From: Acidimicrobiia bacterium
GTDB taxonomy: Bacteria > Actinomycetota > Acidimicrobiia > Acidimicrobiales > Bin134
Direction: 5' to 3'
NCBI GenBank assembly: GCA_022822905.1
Contig: JAJDYE010000006.1
Coordinates: 1-64,000 of the forward strand
DNA: 64,000 nucleotides
The translations under genes and the position numbers were made by a program. The notes under the pieces were generated by a model, which saw nothing but the letters and a program-made list of their open reading frames with translations, had not been told where the DNA came from and did no database searches. Below, in pieces: positions 55,388 to 63,929 of the stretch; position 1 is the stretch's first letter; each line of letters starts with the position of its first letter.

Positions 55388-56004
55388 GAGCCGTCTCCGT
55401 TGTCGGAGGGGTTGCGGGCCAACCAGGCCGGCTCGCCTTGGCCGTCGGGAGGTGACACCCCGGCCCGGCGGTCGTCGCTGATGTGCTGGCGGACCCTGGC
55501 CAACTGGCCATGGGAGGCCACCTTGGCGGTGTCGTCCCGCAGCTCCGACACCAGCTGGTCGAAGTCGTCGGCGGTGACCCGGTTGCGGTAGCGGTAGTTG
55601 ACCTGGAGACAGGGAGCCTCAGTGCAGGCCGCGATGCACTCCACGGCCTCGAGGGTGATCTTGCCATCGTCGGTGGTCCCGCCCGGCCTCACCCCCAGAG
55701 TGGCCTCGGCGTGGTGGATCAGATCGGATGAGCCCAGCAGGTGGCAGGAGATGCCGTTGCAGATGTTGACCATGTACTCGCCCACTGGCTCCCGTTTGAG
55801 CATCTCGTAGAAGCTGCATGTGCCCATCACCTCGGCGGGGGTCACGCCCACCAGCTCGGCGATGTGAGCCATGGCGTCCTCGGTGACGTAGCCGTCTTGT
55901 TCTTGGGCCAAGTGCAGCAGCGGAATGAGCGCAGAGCGGGGAACCGGATACCGGGCGATGATCTCCTGGGCCACCCCGAGGCTGTTGGCGTTAAGGCGGG
56001 CCAT
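55384..56004 (-). CDS. nuoE: NADH-quinone oxidoreductase subunit E
   Basis: A 206-aa thioredoxin-like subunit with the [2Fe-2S] N1a ligands in NICNGISCHLLG and EAVECIAACTEAPCLQVNYR (CX4C and CX3C). The C-terminal 35 residues (VRQHISDDRRAGVSPPDGQG and on) are polar, disordered-looking and longer than the core family. ATG start; the last bases overlap the nuoF start. Confidence 0.96.
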   Translation of the reverse strand: MARLNANSLGVAQEIIARYPVPRSALIPLLHLAQEQDGYVTEDAMAHIAELVGVTPAEVMGTCSFYEMLKREPVGEYMVNICNGISCHLLGSSDLIHHAEATLGVRPGGTTDDGKITLEAVECIAACTEAPCLQVNYRYRNRVTADDFDQLVSELRDDTAKVASHGQLARVRQHISDDRRAGVSPPDGQGEPAWLARNPSDNGDGS

Positions 56005-56006
56005 GG

Positions 56007-57296
56007 CTAGCGGTCCACCTCCCCCATAATGGGGTCGACCGAGGAGATGATGGCCACCGCGTCGGCCACCATGCCGCCTCGCATCAGGTGGGGCAGGGTT
56101 TGCAGGTTCACGAAGCTGGGGCCGCGGATGTGCATGCGATAGGGCACCGCCGAGCCGTCCGACACCATGTAGCAGCCCAGCTCCCCCCGGGGGGACTCCA
56201 CCGCGGCGTACACCTCACCGGCGGGCACCTTGAACCCCTCGGTGAAGATCTTGAAGTGGTGGATGAGGGCCTCCATCGACTCGTCAATGCGGGCTCGGGG
56301 CGGCGGAGTGACTTTCTTGTCCTGCACCCGGTAGTCGCCCGACGGCATCTGGTCGAGGATTTGAGCCAGGATCCGGATCGATTCCCTGATCTCGTTCAGC
56401 CGGATGGCGTAGCGGTCGAAGCAGTCGCCGTAGGTGCCCACCACGACGTCGAAGTCCACCTCGTCGTAGGCCAGATAGGGCATGTCCCGGCGCAGGTCCC
56501 AGGCGTAGCCGGTGGAGCGGAGGATGGGCCCGGTCACCCCCAGCGCCAGGCACTCGGCGGTGTTGATAACGCCGACGCCCTGGAGCCGCTCCCGGTAGAT
56601 GGGCTGGCCGGTGAGCAGGGTGTCGAACTCCTTGAGCCGGGCGGGCAGGGCGTCGATCAGCGTGAGCACCTCGTCGCGCCAGCCATCGGGCAGGTCGGCG
56701 GCCACACCGCCGGGCCGGATGTAGTTGTGGTTCATCCGCAGGCCGGTGATGGTTTCCAGCAGGCGAAGGGCCTCTTCCCGCTCCCGCCAGCCGTAGAGCA
56801 TCATCGACACCGCACCGATGTCCATGCCGTTGGTGGCCTGGAACAGCAGATGGGAGCTGATGCGGTTCAACTCGCACATCAGCATCCTGATCCAAGTGGC
56901 CCGGGGGGGAAGCTCCAAGCCCAGCAGCGCCTCGGTGGCCATGGAGAAGGCCAGCTCGCTGAACAGCGGGGCGGCATAGTCCATGCGGGTCACGTTGGTG
57001 GGGCCTTGGAGGTAGGTGAGGGTTTCGGCAGTCTTCTCCATGCCGGTGTGGAGGTAGCCGATGACCGGCTTGGAGCGCATCACCGTCTCGCCCTCCATCT
57101 CCAGCATGAGCCGCAGCACGCCGTGGGTGCTGGGGTGCTGGGGCCCCATGTTCATGATCATGCTGGTGTCGCTGGCGTTGGATTCGGCTTCGAGGCGCTC
57201 GCCGTCGTCTTCGCCGATGCGGAGCACCGCGCTGTCCTCCCGGCGGCGGACGGCCTCGTCGGTGGCGGTTTCCACCGTGGTCTCCGGTGCGCTCAT
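56007..57296 (-). CDS. nuoD: NADH-quinone oxidoreductase subunit D
   Basis: A 429-aa 49-kDa-type subunit that shapes the quinone site. The motif NMGPQHPSTHGVLRLMLEME holds the conserved quinone-site His. Others are YLHTGMEKTAETLTYLQG, DYAAPLFSELAFSMATEALL and VESPRGELGCYMVSDGSAVP. The first 45 residues are a polar extension. It is a separate gene from nuoC. ATG overlaps the nuoC stop. Confidence 0.97.
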   Translation of the reverse strand: MSAPETTVETATDEAVRRREDSAVLRIGEDDGERLEAESNASDTSMIMNMGPQHPSTHGVLRLMLEMEGETVMRSKPVIGYLHTGMEKTAETLTYLQGPTNVTRMDYAAPLFSELAFSMATEALLGLELPPRATWIRMLMCELNRISSHLLFQATNGMDIGAVSMMLYGWREREEALRLLETITGLRMNHNYIRPGGVAADLPDGWRDEVLTLIDALPARLKEFDTLLTGQPIYRERLQGVGVINTAECLALGVTGPILRSTGYAWDLRRDMPYLAYDEVDFDVVVGTYGDCFDRYAIRLNEIRESIRILAQILDQMPSGDYRVQDKKVTPPPRARIDESMEALIHHFKIFTEGFKVPAGEVYAAVESPRGELGCYMVSDGSAVPYRMHIRGPSFVNLQTLPHLMRGGMVADAVAIISSVDPIMGEVDR

Positions 57297-57739
57297 CGGG
57301 TGGCCTTGAACTGGACGGGAATGCGGCCCACCGCGAAGTCTTTTCGCAGCGGGTGGCCTTCCCAGTCGGGGGGCATGAGGATGCGGGTGGGATCGGGATG
57401 GCCTTCGAAGACGATGCCATACATGTCGGCCACTTCTCGCTCCAAGGCCTCGGTGCCGGGAAAGAGGTCGAACAGGGTGGGCACGGTGGGATCGTCGGCG
57501 GGCACCTGCACCCGCAGCCGGATGCGGCCCGGCGTGGTGTGGGAGATGAGGGTCACCACCAGCTCGAACCGCTCTGGTTCCAACTCGGGGGGCAGGTCGG
57601 TGCGGCCGGGGTGCTCCAGGTAGTCCACCGCGGTCACGTCGAGCGCCGACACATAGCCCTCGTCGCGCAAGCCCGCCACCGTCTCGATGAGCTGGTCGCG
57701 GGATACGTGCAATACCGGCGTTTCGACGACGTCGCTCAT
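57293..57739 (-). CDS. nuoC: NADH-quinone oxidoreductase subunit C
   Basis: A 148-aa 30-kDa-type subunit. The signature [20 protein letters not shown] then [16 protein letters not shown] is clear at residues about 100-137. The frame is open further upstream, but the ATG at 57739 overlaps the nuoB stop (ATGA) and gives the family length, though it is short compared with many NuoC proteins because the N-terminal domain is reduced. Confidence 0.95.
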   Translation of the reverse strand: MSDVVETPVLHVSRDQLIETVAGLRDEGYVSALDVTAVDYLEHPGRTDLPPELEPERFELVVTLISHTTPGRIRLRVQVPADDPTVPTLFDLFPGTEALEREVADMYGIVFEGHPDPTRILMPPDWEGHPLRKDFAVGRIPVQFKATR

Positions 57740-58332
57740 GTACGAATCGCCACGCCCGTCGAGCTCTGGCCGTCGCGCTGATCGACAGTGAGGTTGGCCC
57801 CGGCCCCGGTCTCTTCTCGGCGGCGGGTGATCTCGCCGCTGGTGATCTTGTCGTGAAGGGTCAAGATGGCGTGCATGAGGGTTTCCGGGCCGGGGGGACA
57901 GCCGGGGGCATAAACGTCCACCGGCACGATCTGGTCCACTCCCTGCACGATGGCGTAGTTGTTGAACATGCCGCCGCTGGAGGCGCACACCCCCATGGAG
58001 ATCACCCACTTGGGCTCCATCATCTGGTCGTAGATGCGGCGCAGGATGGGGGCCATCTTCTGGGACACCCGGCCGGCCACAATCATCAGGTCGGCTTGGC
58101 GGGGAGAGGCCCGGAACACCTCCATGCCGTAGCGGGCCAAGTCGTAGTGGGCGCCGCCGGTGGCCATCATCTCGATGGCGCAGCAGGCCAAGCCGAAGGT
58201 GGCCGGCCAACAGCTCCGGGCCCGGGACCACTTGACCAGATCCTCGAGCTTTCCGGTGACGAAGTTGTGATCGACTCCCTCCAGCCCTTGATCGAGAACG
58301 ACCTTGGGATCACCCAACAGTGGCAGCTTCAT
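57736..58332 (-). CDS. nuoB: NADH-quinone oxidoreductase subunit B
   Basis: A 198-aa subunit that binds the last cluster N2. [20 protein letters not shown] gives the adjacent Cys-Cys pair, [20 protein letters not shown] and [17 protein letters not shown] the other two ligands. ATG start. The C-terminal 30 residues are polar. A 37-nt gap separates it from nuoA. Confidence 0.97.
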   Translation of the reverse strand: MKLPLLGDPKVVLDQGLEGVDHNFVTGKLEDLVKWSRARSCWPATFGLACCAIEMMATGGAHYDLARYGMEVFRASPRQADLMIVAGRVSQKMAPILRRIYDQMMEPKWVISMGVCASSGGMFNNYAIVQGVDQIVPVDVYAPGCPPGPETLMHAILTLHDKITSGEITRRREETGAGANLTVDQRDGQSSTGVAIRT

Positions 58333-58369
58333 TTACCGCCCCCAAGTCGCTCCTGGCACCACCGACTCT

Positions 58370-58837
58370 TCATGCTGCTTCCTTCGGGGCGCCTCGTCCG
58401 TCCAAGCCCACCCGGCGGATGGTGCTATCGCTGGTGCGGCGGGCCGACACCTGGGGATCACGCCGCCAGGTGGGGCGCGACGGCCCCCAGTCGAGAGCGC
58501 CGTTGCCGATGAGGTAGACGAACGACTCGAACACCGCCAGGGCGAATATCCCCATGGCCACCAGGCCGAACAGGCCCAGTCCCCGGTAGGACACCGCCCA
58601 GGGGTACAAGAAGATGATCTCGATGTCGAAGACGATGAAGATCATGGCGATGAGGAAGAATCGAACCCCGAACCGCTCCGGGGCGTCGGTGCTCTCCTCC
58701 ACACCGCACTCGTAGGGGGCCAGCTTGGCCTTGGTCTGACGCCGGGGCGCCAACAGCCGGGAAGCGCCGAAACTCAAGGCGGCGAACAGCACGGCCAAAA
58801 CCCCGAGGGCGAAGATCGGCAGGTATTGGCCGGTCAT
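58370..58837 (-). CDS. nuoA: NADH-quinone oxidoreductase subunit A
   Basis: A 155-aa, three-helix subunit: helix 1 IFALGVLAVLFAALSFGASR, the loop YECGVEESTDAPERFGVRFF with the conserved Cys of complex I, helix 2 LIAMIFIVFDIEIIFLYPWA and helix 3 LFGLVAMGIFALAVFESFVY. The C-terminal 40 residues are an unusual polar tail. ATG start. It is the first nuo gene, 6 nt behind the unknown membrane protein gene. Confidence 0.96.
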   Translation of the reverse strand: MTGQYLPIFALGVLAVLFAALSFGASRLLAPRRQTKAKLAPYECGVEESTDAPERFGVRFFLIAMIFIVFDIEIIFLYPWAVSYRGLGLFGLVAMGIFALAVFESFVYLIGNGALDWGPSRPTWRRDPQVSARRTSDSTIRRVGLDGRGAPKEAA

Positions 58838-58843
58838 CGCGGT

Positions 58844-60049
58844 CTACCCCGAACCCTCGCCTTCCAGGCGACGGCGGACTTCCAGATCGCGGGTGTGGAG
58901 CATCAAAAGAGAGGCCAAGAACAACAGACCGGAGCCGATGGTCACCAGAATACCGGGCAGGCGGAACCGGCCCAGGTTGCGCCGTAAAAGCACGGAGATG
59001 ACGGGCTCGTCGGGGTCCACCTGGGCCGGGGACGGCGCCTGGCCGGCCACCGGGGTCTCGTAGATCGACCGCTGCACTTGCACCACGGTGTAGTTGGTGG
59101 GATGGCGGGGCATGGCGCTGGTTATGACCTTGTTGCTGACCCGTTCCCACACCCCGTTGTTGAGCCGCTTCGGTTTCCCCCCCTGCTGGAAGGCATCCAG
59201 CACCACGAAGGTGTTGCTCTGCTCGTCAGTCGAGGCAAAGCCCAGATCGGCTTCGGCCAGATAATCGCTGGCCGCGGTGATGGCCTCGCCGGCGGCCTGG
59301 GTGGTCTGGAGGTTCCAATCGCCCAACTCCAGCCAGCCCTGCCGCTCGGCCTCTTCGGCGAGTTCGGGAGCAACGCCCTTCAGCTCGCTGAGAGTCAGGT
59401 CTTCGTTGCGGATGCGCTGCTCTTCGGCCAAGCGCTGCACCTCGCACTCCAAATGCTGTTCCTTCACCGAGGTTCCGTTCAGACCCTTCTCAAATTCGCA
59501 CTCCGGAGCTTCTCCAGAACTGGCGGTAGAGAGCTTCCGGGGGTCGCCATCGGCGAGACCGTCGTTGAAGACGGTCAGCTCGGCTCGGATGGCACCGGCG
59601 TCAACGGAGTCGAGTTCGGCCTTACGGCTGCTGTCGCCCAAGACACGGACCACCTGGATGGCCTTGGGCAGGCAGTCTGGAGCGCCCAAGGTGGCGCAGG
59701 TGATCGGATTGGGCAGGTCATCGAGAATCTCCGGGGGCGGGTTGGCCTCGTTGTCGGTCACCGACGGATTGCCGATGTGGATGGCCTGCACCTCCCAGGT
59801 GGGCCGGGCCCCCTGGAGGCCGATGCCATACAACGACCAGATGAACGCCATCATCACCGTCCACCCGAAGATGGCCGAGATGGCGATAAGGGTGCCGAGG
59901 CGGAAGCCGGTGTTGGTGGAGATGATGAGCCACACCGACCCCATGAGGATGGCCGAGCCCAACAGCACCGTCAGCAGGCCGCGAATCTCGTTGTCGAACG
60001 AGATGGCCCCTAGGGCGCTCACTGCCGAAATAACCGAGCCCATGCTCAC
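58844..60049 (-). CDS. Unrecognised three-TM membrane protein between complex III and complex I genes
   Basis: A 401-aa protein of no known family. Two N-terminal helices (LLTVLLGSAILMGSVWLIIS, TLIAISAIFGWTVMMAFIWS) precede a large soluble part (about 90-350), rich in Asp/Glu with a coiled-coil-like segment (HLECEVQRLAEEQRIRNEDL) and four cysteines. One C-terminal helix (PGILVTIGSGLLFLASLLML) follows with a basic tail. By the positive-inside rule the soluble part should face outward. The GTG start overlaps the cytochrome c stop (GTGA), and nuoA begins 6 nt after its stop. The tight placement suggests an accessory or assembly role for the respiratory complexes; this is inference. Confidence 0.7.
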   Translation of the reverse strand: MSMGSVISAVSALGAISFDNEIRGLLTVLLGSAILMGSVWLIISTNTGFRLGTLIAISAIFGWTVMMAFIWSLYGIGLQGARPTWEVQAIHIGNPSVTDNEANPPPEILDDLPNPITCATLGAPDCLPKAIQVVRVLGDSSRKAELDSVDAGAIRAELTVFNDGLADGDPRKLSTASSGEAPECEFEKGLNGTSVKEQHLECEVQRLAEEQRIRNEDLTLSELKGVAPELAEEAERQGWLELGDWNLQTTQAAGEAITAASDYLAEADLGFASTDEQSNTFVVLDAFQQGGKPKRLNNGVWERVSNKVITSAMPRHPTNYTVVQVQRSIYETPVAGQAPSPAQVDPDEPVISVLLRRNLGRFRLPGILVTIGSGLLFLASLLMLHTRDLEVRRRLEGEGSG

Positions 60050-61431
60050 TGCCCCTGCTCCGCTTCGGCTAACGGCTGGTTGAAGCGTTCCGACCGCTCG
60101 TAGGCCACGATGTCGGCGATCTGCTGATCGTTCAGCATGCCCGGTCGGGAACTGCCGTCCTCCAGGGTGCAGAACCCGTGGATGGGGCTGCGCTCACCGG
60201 AGTCCCGGTCGCCCACGCACACGCCGAAGGCCGGCATCTGGCCCCCGCCGTCGCCCTGGCCGAAGTTGCCGTAGCCCACCCCTTCTTGAGAGCCGATGGT
60301 GATAAAGCCCTCGTGGCCCTCGGCGGTGTCGAACTGCCGGAGGGTGGCCCCGTTGGTGAGGTTGGGCCCGAACGCGCCGCCGCCAGCGATGCCCGCCGGG
60401 ATCAGGTTGCCCAGCCGGGCAATTTCTGCGGCCTCTTCGGGGGAGCCTTTGGCCAAGACCACCGGGCCTCCGCCGGGGGAGGACTCGGGTCCGGTGAACC
60501 GCCAGGAATCCCTGGGGGTGTGGCAGCGGGCGCAGCCGTACTCCCCGTTGTTGAACAGCAGCTCACCCCGATCGGGCGAGGCCCCATCCACTTCGGGTAG
60601 GGCGCGGATGTGCTGCTCGCTGGTCTCTCGGATCTCCTGCTCCACCGCGGCCAGGTTCCGGGCCGCGGCCTCCGCAGCGGCCTCGTCGGCCCCCGCGGCA
60701 CTCACGGAATCGTTGGCATCGCTGAGCCGGCTGTCCAGATCAGGGTTGGCCGCCAACACGTCGTCGCGCACTTGGAGGACGAGGCCGTCGAGCACTTCGC
60801 CCTGCACCTGGTCGGGATCGAGTTGGATGCTCTGGATGTACTGGATGAGCTCGTCCACCTGCTGGGTGGTGAGCGGGCCGCCGCCGGGGGCACCCCAAGC
60901 CTGCATAGGAGTGGGAGGCCGGCCGTAGTTGAGGATGTGGCGCACTTCTTCTTCGGAGAATCGGTACAGCACCGTGGTGAGAGCGGGAACTTCCCACTCG
61001 ATGGCAGCGATGAAGTTGCCGCTGTCATCGGTGACCGACGTGGCGGTGGTGCCACCCAAGCCGCCCCCGCCGTGACAACTAGCGCACCGCTCCTCGAACT
61101 GCTCGCTCCCCCGGCTGGTGAACTGCCGACGGGAGTCCTCCAAATATCCCTGTTGGCGTCCGGGCTCGCCCAGCCAGTACAGGGGCAAGGCCACGCCGAT
61201 GATGACCAGAGTGACCAGGCCGCTTACCAAAGCAAGGTCGAGCTTGGAGGTCTCCAGTTCCTCGTCGCTCAGGTAGGGCTTGCGGTTGGGGGCCAGCTCC
61301 ACCTCCGAACCCCTCTCGCCACGGCCCGCCCACAGCACGTTGTAGATGAGGTAGATGGCAAAGCCCACGATGGCCACCACCGCGATGGCCATGCCCAGAT
61401 TGCGCTGGGTTGAGGCGGCAAGCAGGTGCAT
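60046..61431 (-). CDS. Membrane-bound diheme cytochrome c of the bc complex
   Basis: A 461-aa protein with two heme-binding motifs, CASCH (about residue 116) and CARCH (about residue 299), so two c-type domains. Two N-terminal helices (NLGMAIAVVAIVGFAIYLIY and LVSGLVTLVIIGVALPLYWL) hold it in the membrane. Between the hemes is an Ala/Asp-rich helical linker with TTQQVDELIQYIQSIQLDPD. It stands where qcrC is in actinobacteria, and takes electrons from the Rieske protein. ATG start. The start codon overlaps the Rieske stop region by one base. Confidence 0.9.
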   Translation of the reverse strand: MHLLAASTQRNLGMAIAVVAIVGFAIYLIYNVLWAGRGERGSEVELAPNRKPYLSDEELETSKLDLALVSGLVTLVIIGVALPLYWLGEPGRQQGYLEDSRRQFTSRGSEQFEERCASCHGGGGLGGTTATSVTDDSGNFIAAIEWEVPALTTVLYRFSEEEVRHILNYGRPPTPMQAWGAPGGGPLTTQQVDELIQYIQSIQLDPDQVQGEVLDGLVLQVRDDVLAANPDLDSRLSDANDSVSAAGADEAAAEAAARNLAAVEQEIRETSEQHIRALPEVDGASPDRGELLFNNGEYGCARCHTPRDSWRFTGPESSPGGGPVVLAKGSPEEAAEIARLGNLIPAGIAGGGAFGPNLTNGATLRQFDTAEGHEGFITIGSQEGVGYGNFGQGDGGGQMPAFGVCVGDRDSGERSPIHGFCTLEDGSSRPGMLNDQQIADIVAYERSERFNQPLAEAEQGQ

Positions 61432-62303
61432 CAGTGCGATGCCCCCCCGAGACAGCTCGGCCCTTCAGGCTCTTGGCCAGTGGTGTTCACCCCGATGGGC
61501 GGCCCCTGGATCACGGTTCCGGTGCGAATGATGAACTCGCCTCGGGAATTCACCGACATGGCAAACCGGTCCATGCCCCGGGGGGCCGGTCCGCCCCGCT
61601 TCTCGCCCACCTGGTTGTAACGGGATCCGTGGCACGGACACTCAAACCACTGCGAGGTCTCACACTGCGGCACCCGGCAACCCAGGTGGGGGCATTTCTG
61701 GAACAGGGCCACCAGGCCCGCCTCCATGCCGGCCAGCTCGAGGGCGCTATAGGTGGCTTGCGCCTTGGGCAGGGCCGCGGCGGGGTATTCGGTCACCCAG
61801 GCTCGGCCCTCAGGAAGGTAAAAGAAGCCGTTCCCTTCATCGATTTTGGTCTTCACATCGTCGATCAGACCGGCGTTCACGTCGGCGCCGAATCCGGTGA
61901 CGAACGGGGGCCACAGAAACGCCACACAGGCGGCGCCGAATCCGGTGAGGCTGAAGCCCATCATGGCCACCGTGCTGCGGTTGAGGAATTGGCGGCGACT
62001 CACCCCGACGGCGTCGGGATCGGGCGGGGTCCACTCCTCCACCGACGCATCGGCCGCTTCCACCAACTCGGTGCCCGCGGTCTGGCGAGCCACCACTGCG
62101 GCCCGCTCCACCTCTCGGCCGGTGGGGGCGTCGGCTGCTCCGGCCGGATCGTCGATGTCCACCCGGCCTCGGTCTCGACGGCGGGTCTCCCGAGTGAGTC
62201 GCCCTTCGGCCGCCATGGTCTCCCGGCGTCGGGCCGCGCCGATCAGCACGATCACTGCGGCCACCACGATGATGGGTATGGCGATGGAGAGTGCGACGCC
62301 CAT
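61431..62303 (-). CDS. qcrA: Rieske iron-sulfur protein of the bc complex
   Basis: A 290-aa subunit with one N-terminal helix (VALSIAIPIIVVAAVIVLIG), a polar stretch, then a Tat-like SRRQFLNRS ahead of a second helix (VAMMGFSLTGFGAACVAFLW). The Rieske cluster motif is CPHLGC (about 204-209) with CPCHGS (about 222-227), followed by GPAPRGMDRFAMSVNSRGEF. It carries electrons from the quinol to cytochrome c. ATG start, 9 nt after the cytochrome b C-terminal gene. Confidence 0.94.
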   Translation of the reverse strand: MGVALSIAIPIIVVAAVIVLIGAARRRETMAAEGRLTRETRRRDRGRVDIDDPAGAADAPTGREVERAAVVARQTAGTELVEAADASVEEWTPPDPDAVGVSRRQFLNRSTVAMMGFSLTGFGAACVAFLWPPFVTGFGADVNAGLIDDVKTKIDEGNGFFYLPEGRAWVTEYPAAALPKAQATYSALELAGMEAGLVALFQKCPHLGCRVPQCETSQWFECPCHGSRYNQVGEKRGGPAPRGMDRFAMSVNSRGEFIIRTGTVIQGPPIGVNTTGQEPEGPSCLGGASH

Positions 62304-62312
62304 AGTCAGTTC

Positions 62313-63101
62313 CTACAGATCGAAGAAGAGGCCGACTTCCCACGGGAAGACGAAGTTGAAACCGGGGCCTCGGAAGAACGAGCCGATCAGCACCAAGATC
62401 GCCCAGAACATCAGGTGGATGGTCATGAGCGAGATGGCGAACTTGCGATCTTCGGGCTTCTTGTTGGGGTTGCGGTCGACGTAGGGGGCCAGGATCAGCA
62501 GGAACAGCGCGATTCCGGGGATGGTCACTCCCGCCACCATCGGGTGGAACATGGTGAGCAGTTCCTGGAGGCCGAGGAAATACCACGGGGCCTTGGACGG
62601 GTTGGGCGTCTCGTTGAAGTTGGCCAACTCCAGCAGCGGGGCGTTCACGAATATGGAGAAGATCAGGGTGAAGGCGGTGAAGATCAGCGCGGCCACAAAC
62701 TCCACCACCAGCAGGTGAGGCCAGACGTGGACTTTGTCGGTGGGGGTGGCCTTGACGTCTTGGATGGAGCCCGACTTCACCACGGTGAGCAGCCGCTGGG
62801 TGCCTCCGCCGGGGCCGGTGGGCTCGGGCTGGGCCGGACCGGCGGGCATGGGCGCAGTGGCCACCGCGGCGGCTGCTGCTTGGGCGCCGCCCCCGGCCGC
62901 GGCTTGGTCCCGGGCCGACTTCGACCGGTCGAGCAAGTGGTCGGGGATCTTGGGACCGCCCGCGTCCCCTTCCCCGGCGGGTTCGGACGACGCCGCTTCG
63001 GAGGATTCGGGCGCGGCCCCGCCCCCGCCGCCCTGTTGGGCTTCGGCGCGCTCACGAGCCTCTTGGGCTCGCTTCAGGAGGTGTTCGGGGACTTCCGCCA
63101 T
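62313..63101 (-). CDS. Cytochrome b C-terminal subunit (subunit IV-like)
   Basis: A 262-aa protein. The first 110 residues are a low-complexity Ala/Gly/Pro-rich extension with two similar motifs (VPEHLLKRAQEARERAE and IPDHLLDRSKSARDQAA). Then come three membrane helices: HLLVVEFVAALIFTAFTLIF, TIPGIALFLLILAPYVDRNP, and MTIHLMFWAILVLIGSFFRG. The Qo-site motif, usually PEWY, reads APWYFLGLQELL, a form known from other menaquinol-oxidising bc complexes. It completes the split cytochrome b. ATG start. Confidence 0.9.
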   Translation of the reverse strand: MAEVPEHLLKRAQEARERAEAQQGGGGGAAPESSEAASSEPAGEGDAGGPKIPDHLLDRSKSARDQAAAGGGAQAAAAAVATAPMPAGPAQPEPTGPGGGTQRLLTVVKSGSIQDVKATPTDKVHVWPHLLVVEFVAALIFTAFTLIFSIFVNAPLLELANFNETPNPSKAPWYFLGLQELLTMFHPMVAGVTIPGIALFLLILAPYVDRNPNKKPEDRKFAISLMTIHLMFWAILVLIGSFFRGPGFNFVFPWEVGLFFDL

Positions 63102-63143
63102 GGGCTTTCGGATCGGGCCAGAAACGTCGTTGCGACGTGGTTT

Positions 63144-63929
63144 CTAGAGCGGCCCGGAAATACCTCCGTCCTTTCTTACTCGCCAGAAGTGGATGGCCAT
63201 GAAGATGACGATCACAAAGGGCAGCATCAGCACATGCAGCACATACCATCGCAGCAGCGTGTCGGTGCCGATCTCCACGCTTCCGAGCAATACGAAGCGC
63301 ACTTGATCGCCGAATACCGGGGTGAACCCCATCATGTTGGTTCCCACCGTCACCGCCCATAGGGCCAGCTGGTCCCACGGGAGCAGATAGCCGGTGAACG
63401 AAAGCAGCAGGGTGAGGGTCAACAAGATGACCCCGATGACCCAGTTGAACTCTCGGGGCGGTTTGTAGGCCCCGTGGTAGAAGACCCGGGCCATGTGCAA
63501 GAACACGGTGATGACCATGAGGTGGGCGGCCCATCGGTGCATGTTGCGCACCAGCAGCCCGAAGGCCACCGAGGTTTGGAGGGTGTAGATGTCGTCCCAG
63601 GCCTGAGCCGCGGTGGGCCGATAGAAGAACATCAAGAAGATGCCGGTCACGGTGAGCAAGATGAACAGGAAGAAGCTGAGACCGCCCAAGCACAGGGTGT
63701 AGCTGACCTTCACCGCGTGGCGCTTCACCTTCACCGGGTGAAGGTGGTACAGCACGCTGTTCATGATCACGTAGCTGCGGTTCCGAGGGCTGTCGCTGTA
63801 GCCCTTGCGGAAGATGGAGCCGGGTCGGAAGATGGACGACCAGGCTTGCGACCCCTGCATGTCGCTCATCATTTGGCTCGCGGCCTGCTTGGCTCGCTCG
63901 CTCGCCGGTGGTTTGGGCTGCTTTGCCAC
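63144..63929 (-). CDS. Cytochrome b N-terminal subunit (b6-like)
   Basis: A 261-aa protein with four membrane helices. The two pairs of heme-ligating histidines are both present: NMHRWAAHLMVITVFLHMAR (His, His) and LRWYVLHVLMLPFVIVIFMA followed by IHFWRVR (His, His). The motif GYLLPWDQLALWAVTVG matches the cytochrome b6 quinol-site segment. It forms one complex with the next gene's product. ATG start. It is the first gene of the 20-kb respiratory block. The window ends 71 nt upstream; the promoter may lie there or beyond. Confidence 0.95.
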   Translation of the reverse strand: MAKQPKPPASERAKQAASQMMSDMQGSQAWSSIFRPGSIFRKGYSDSPRNRSYVIMNSVLYHLHPVKVKRHAVKVSYTLCLGGLSFFLFILLTVTGIFLMFFYRPTAAQAWDDIYTLQTSVAFGLLVRNMHRWAAHLMVITVFLHMARVFYHGAYKPPREFNWVIGVILLTLTLLLSFTGYLLPWDQLALWAVTVGTNMMGFTPVFGDQVRFVLLGSVEIGTDTLLRWYVLHVLMLPFVIVIFMAIHFWRVRKDGGISGPL

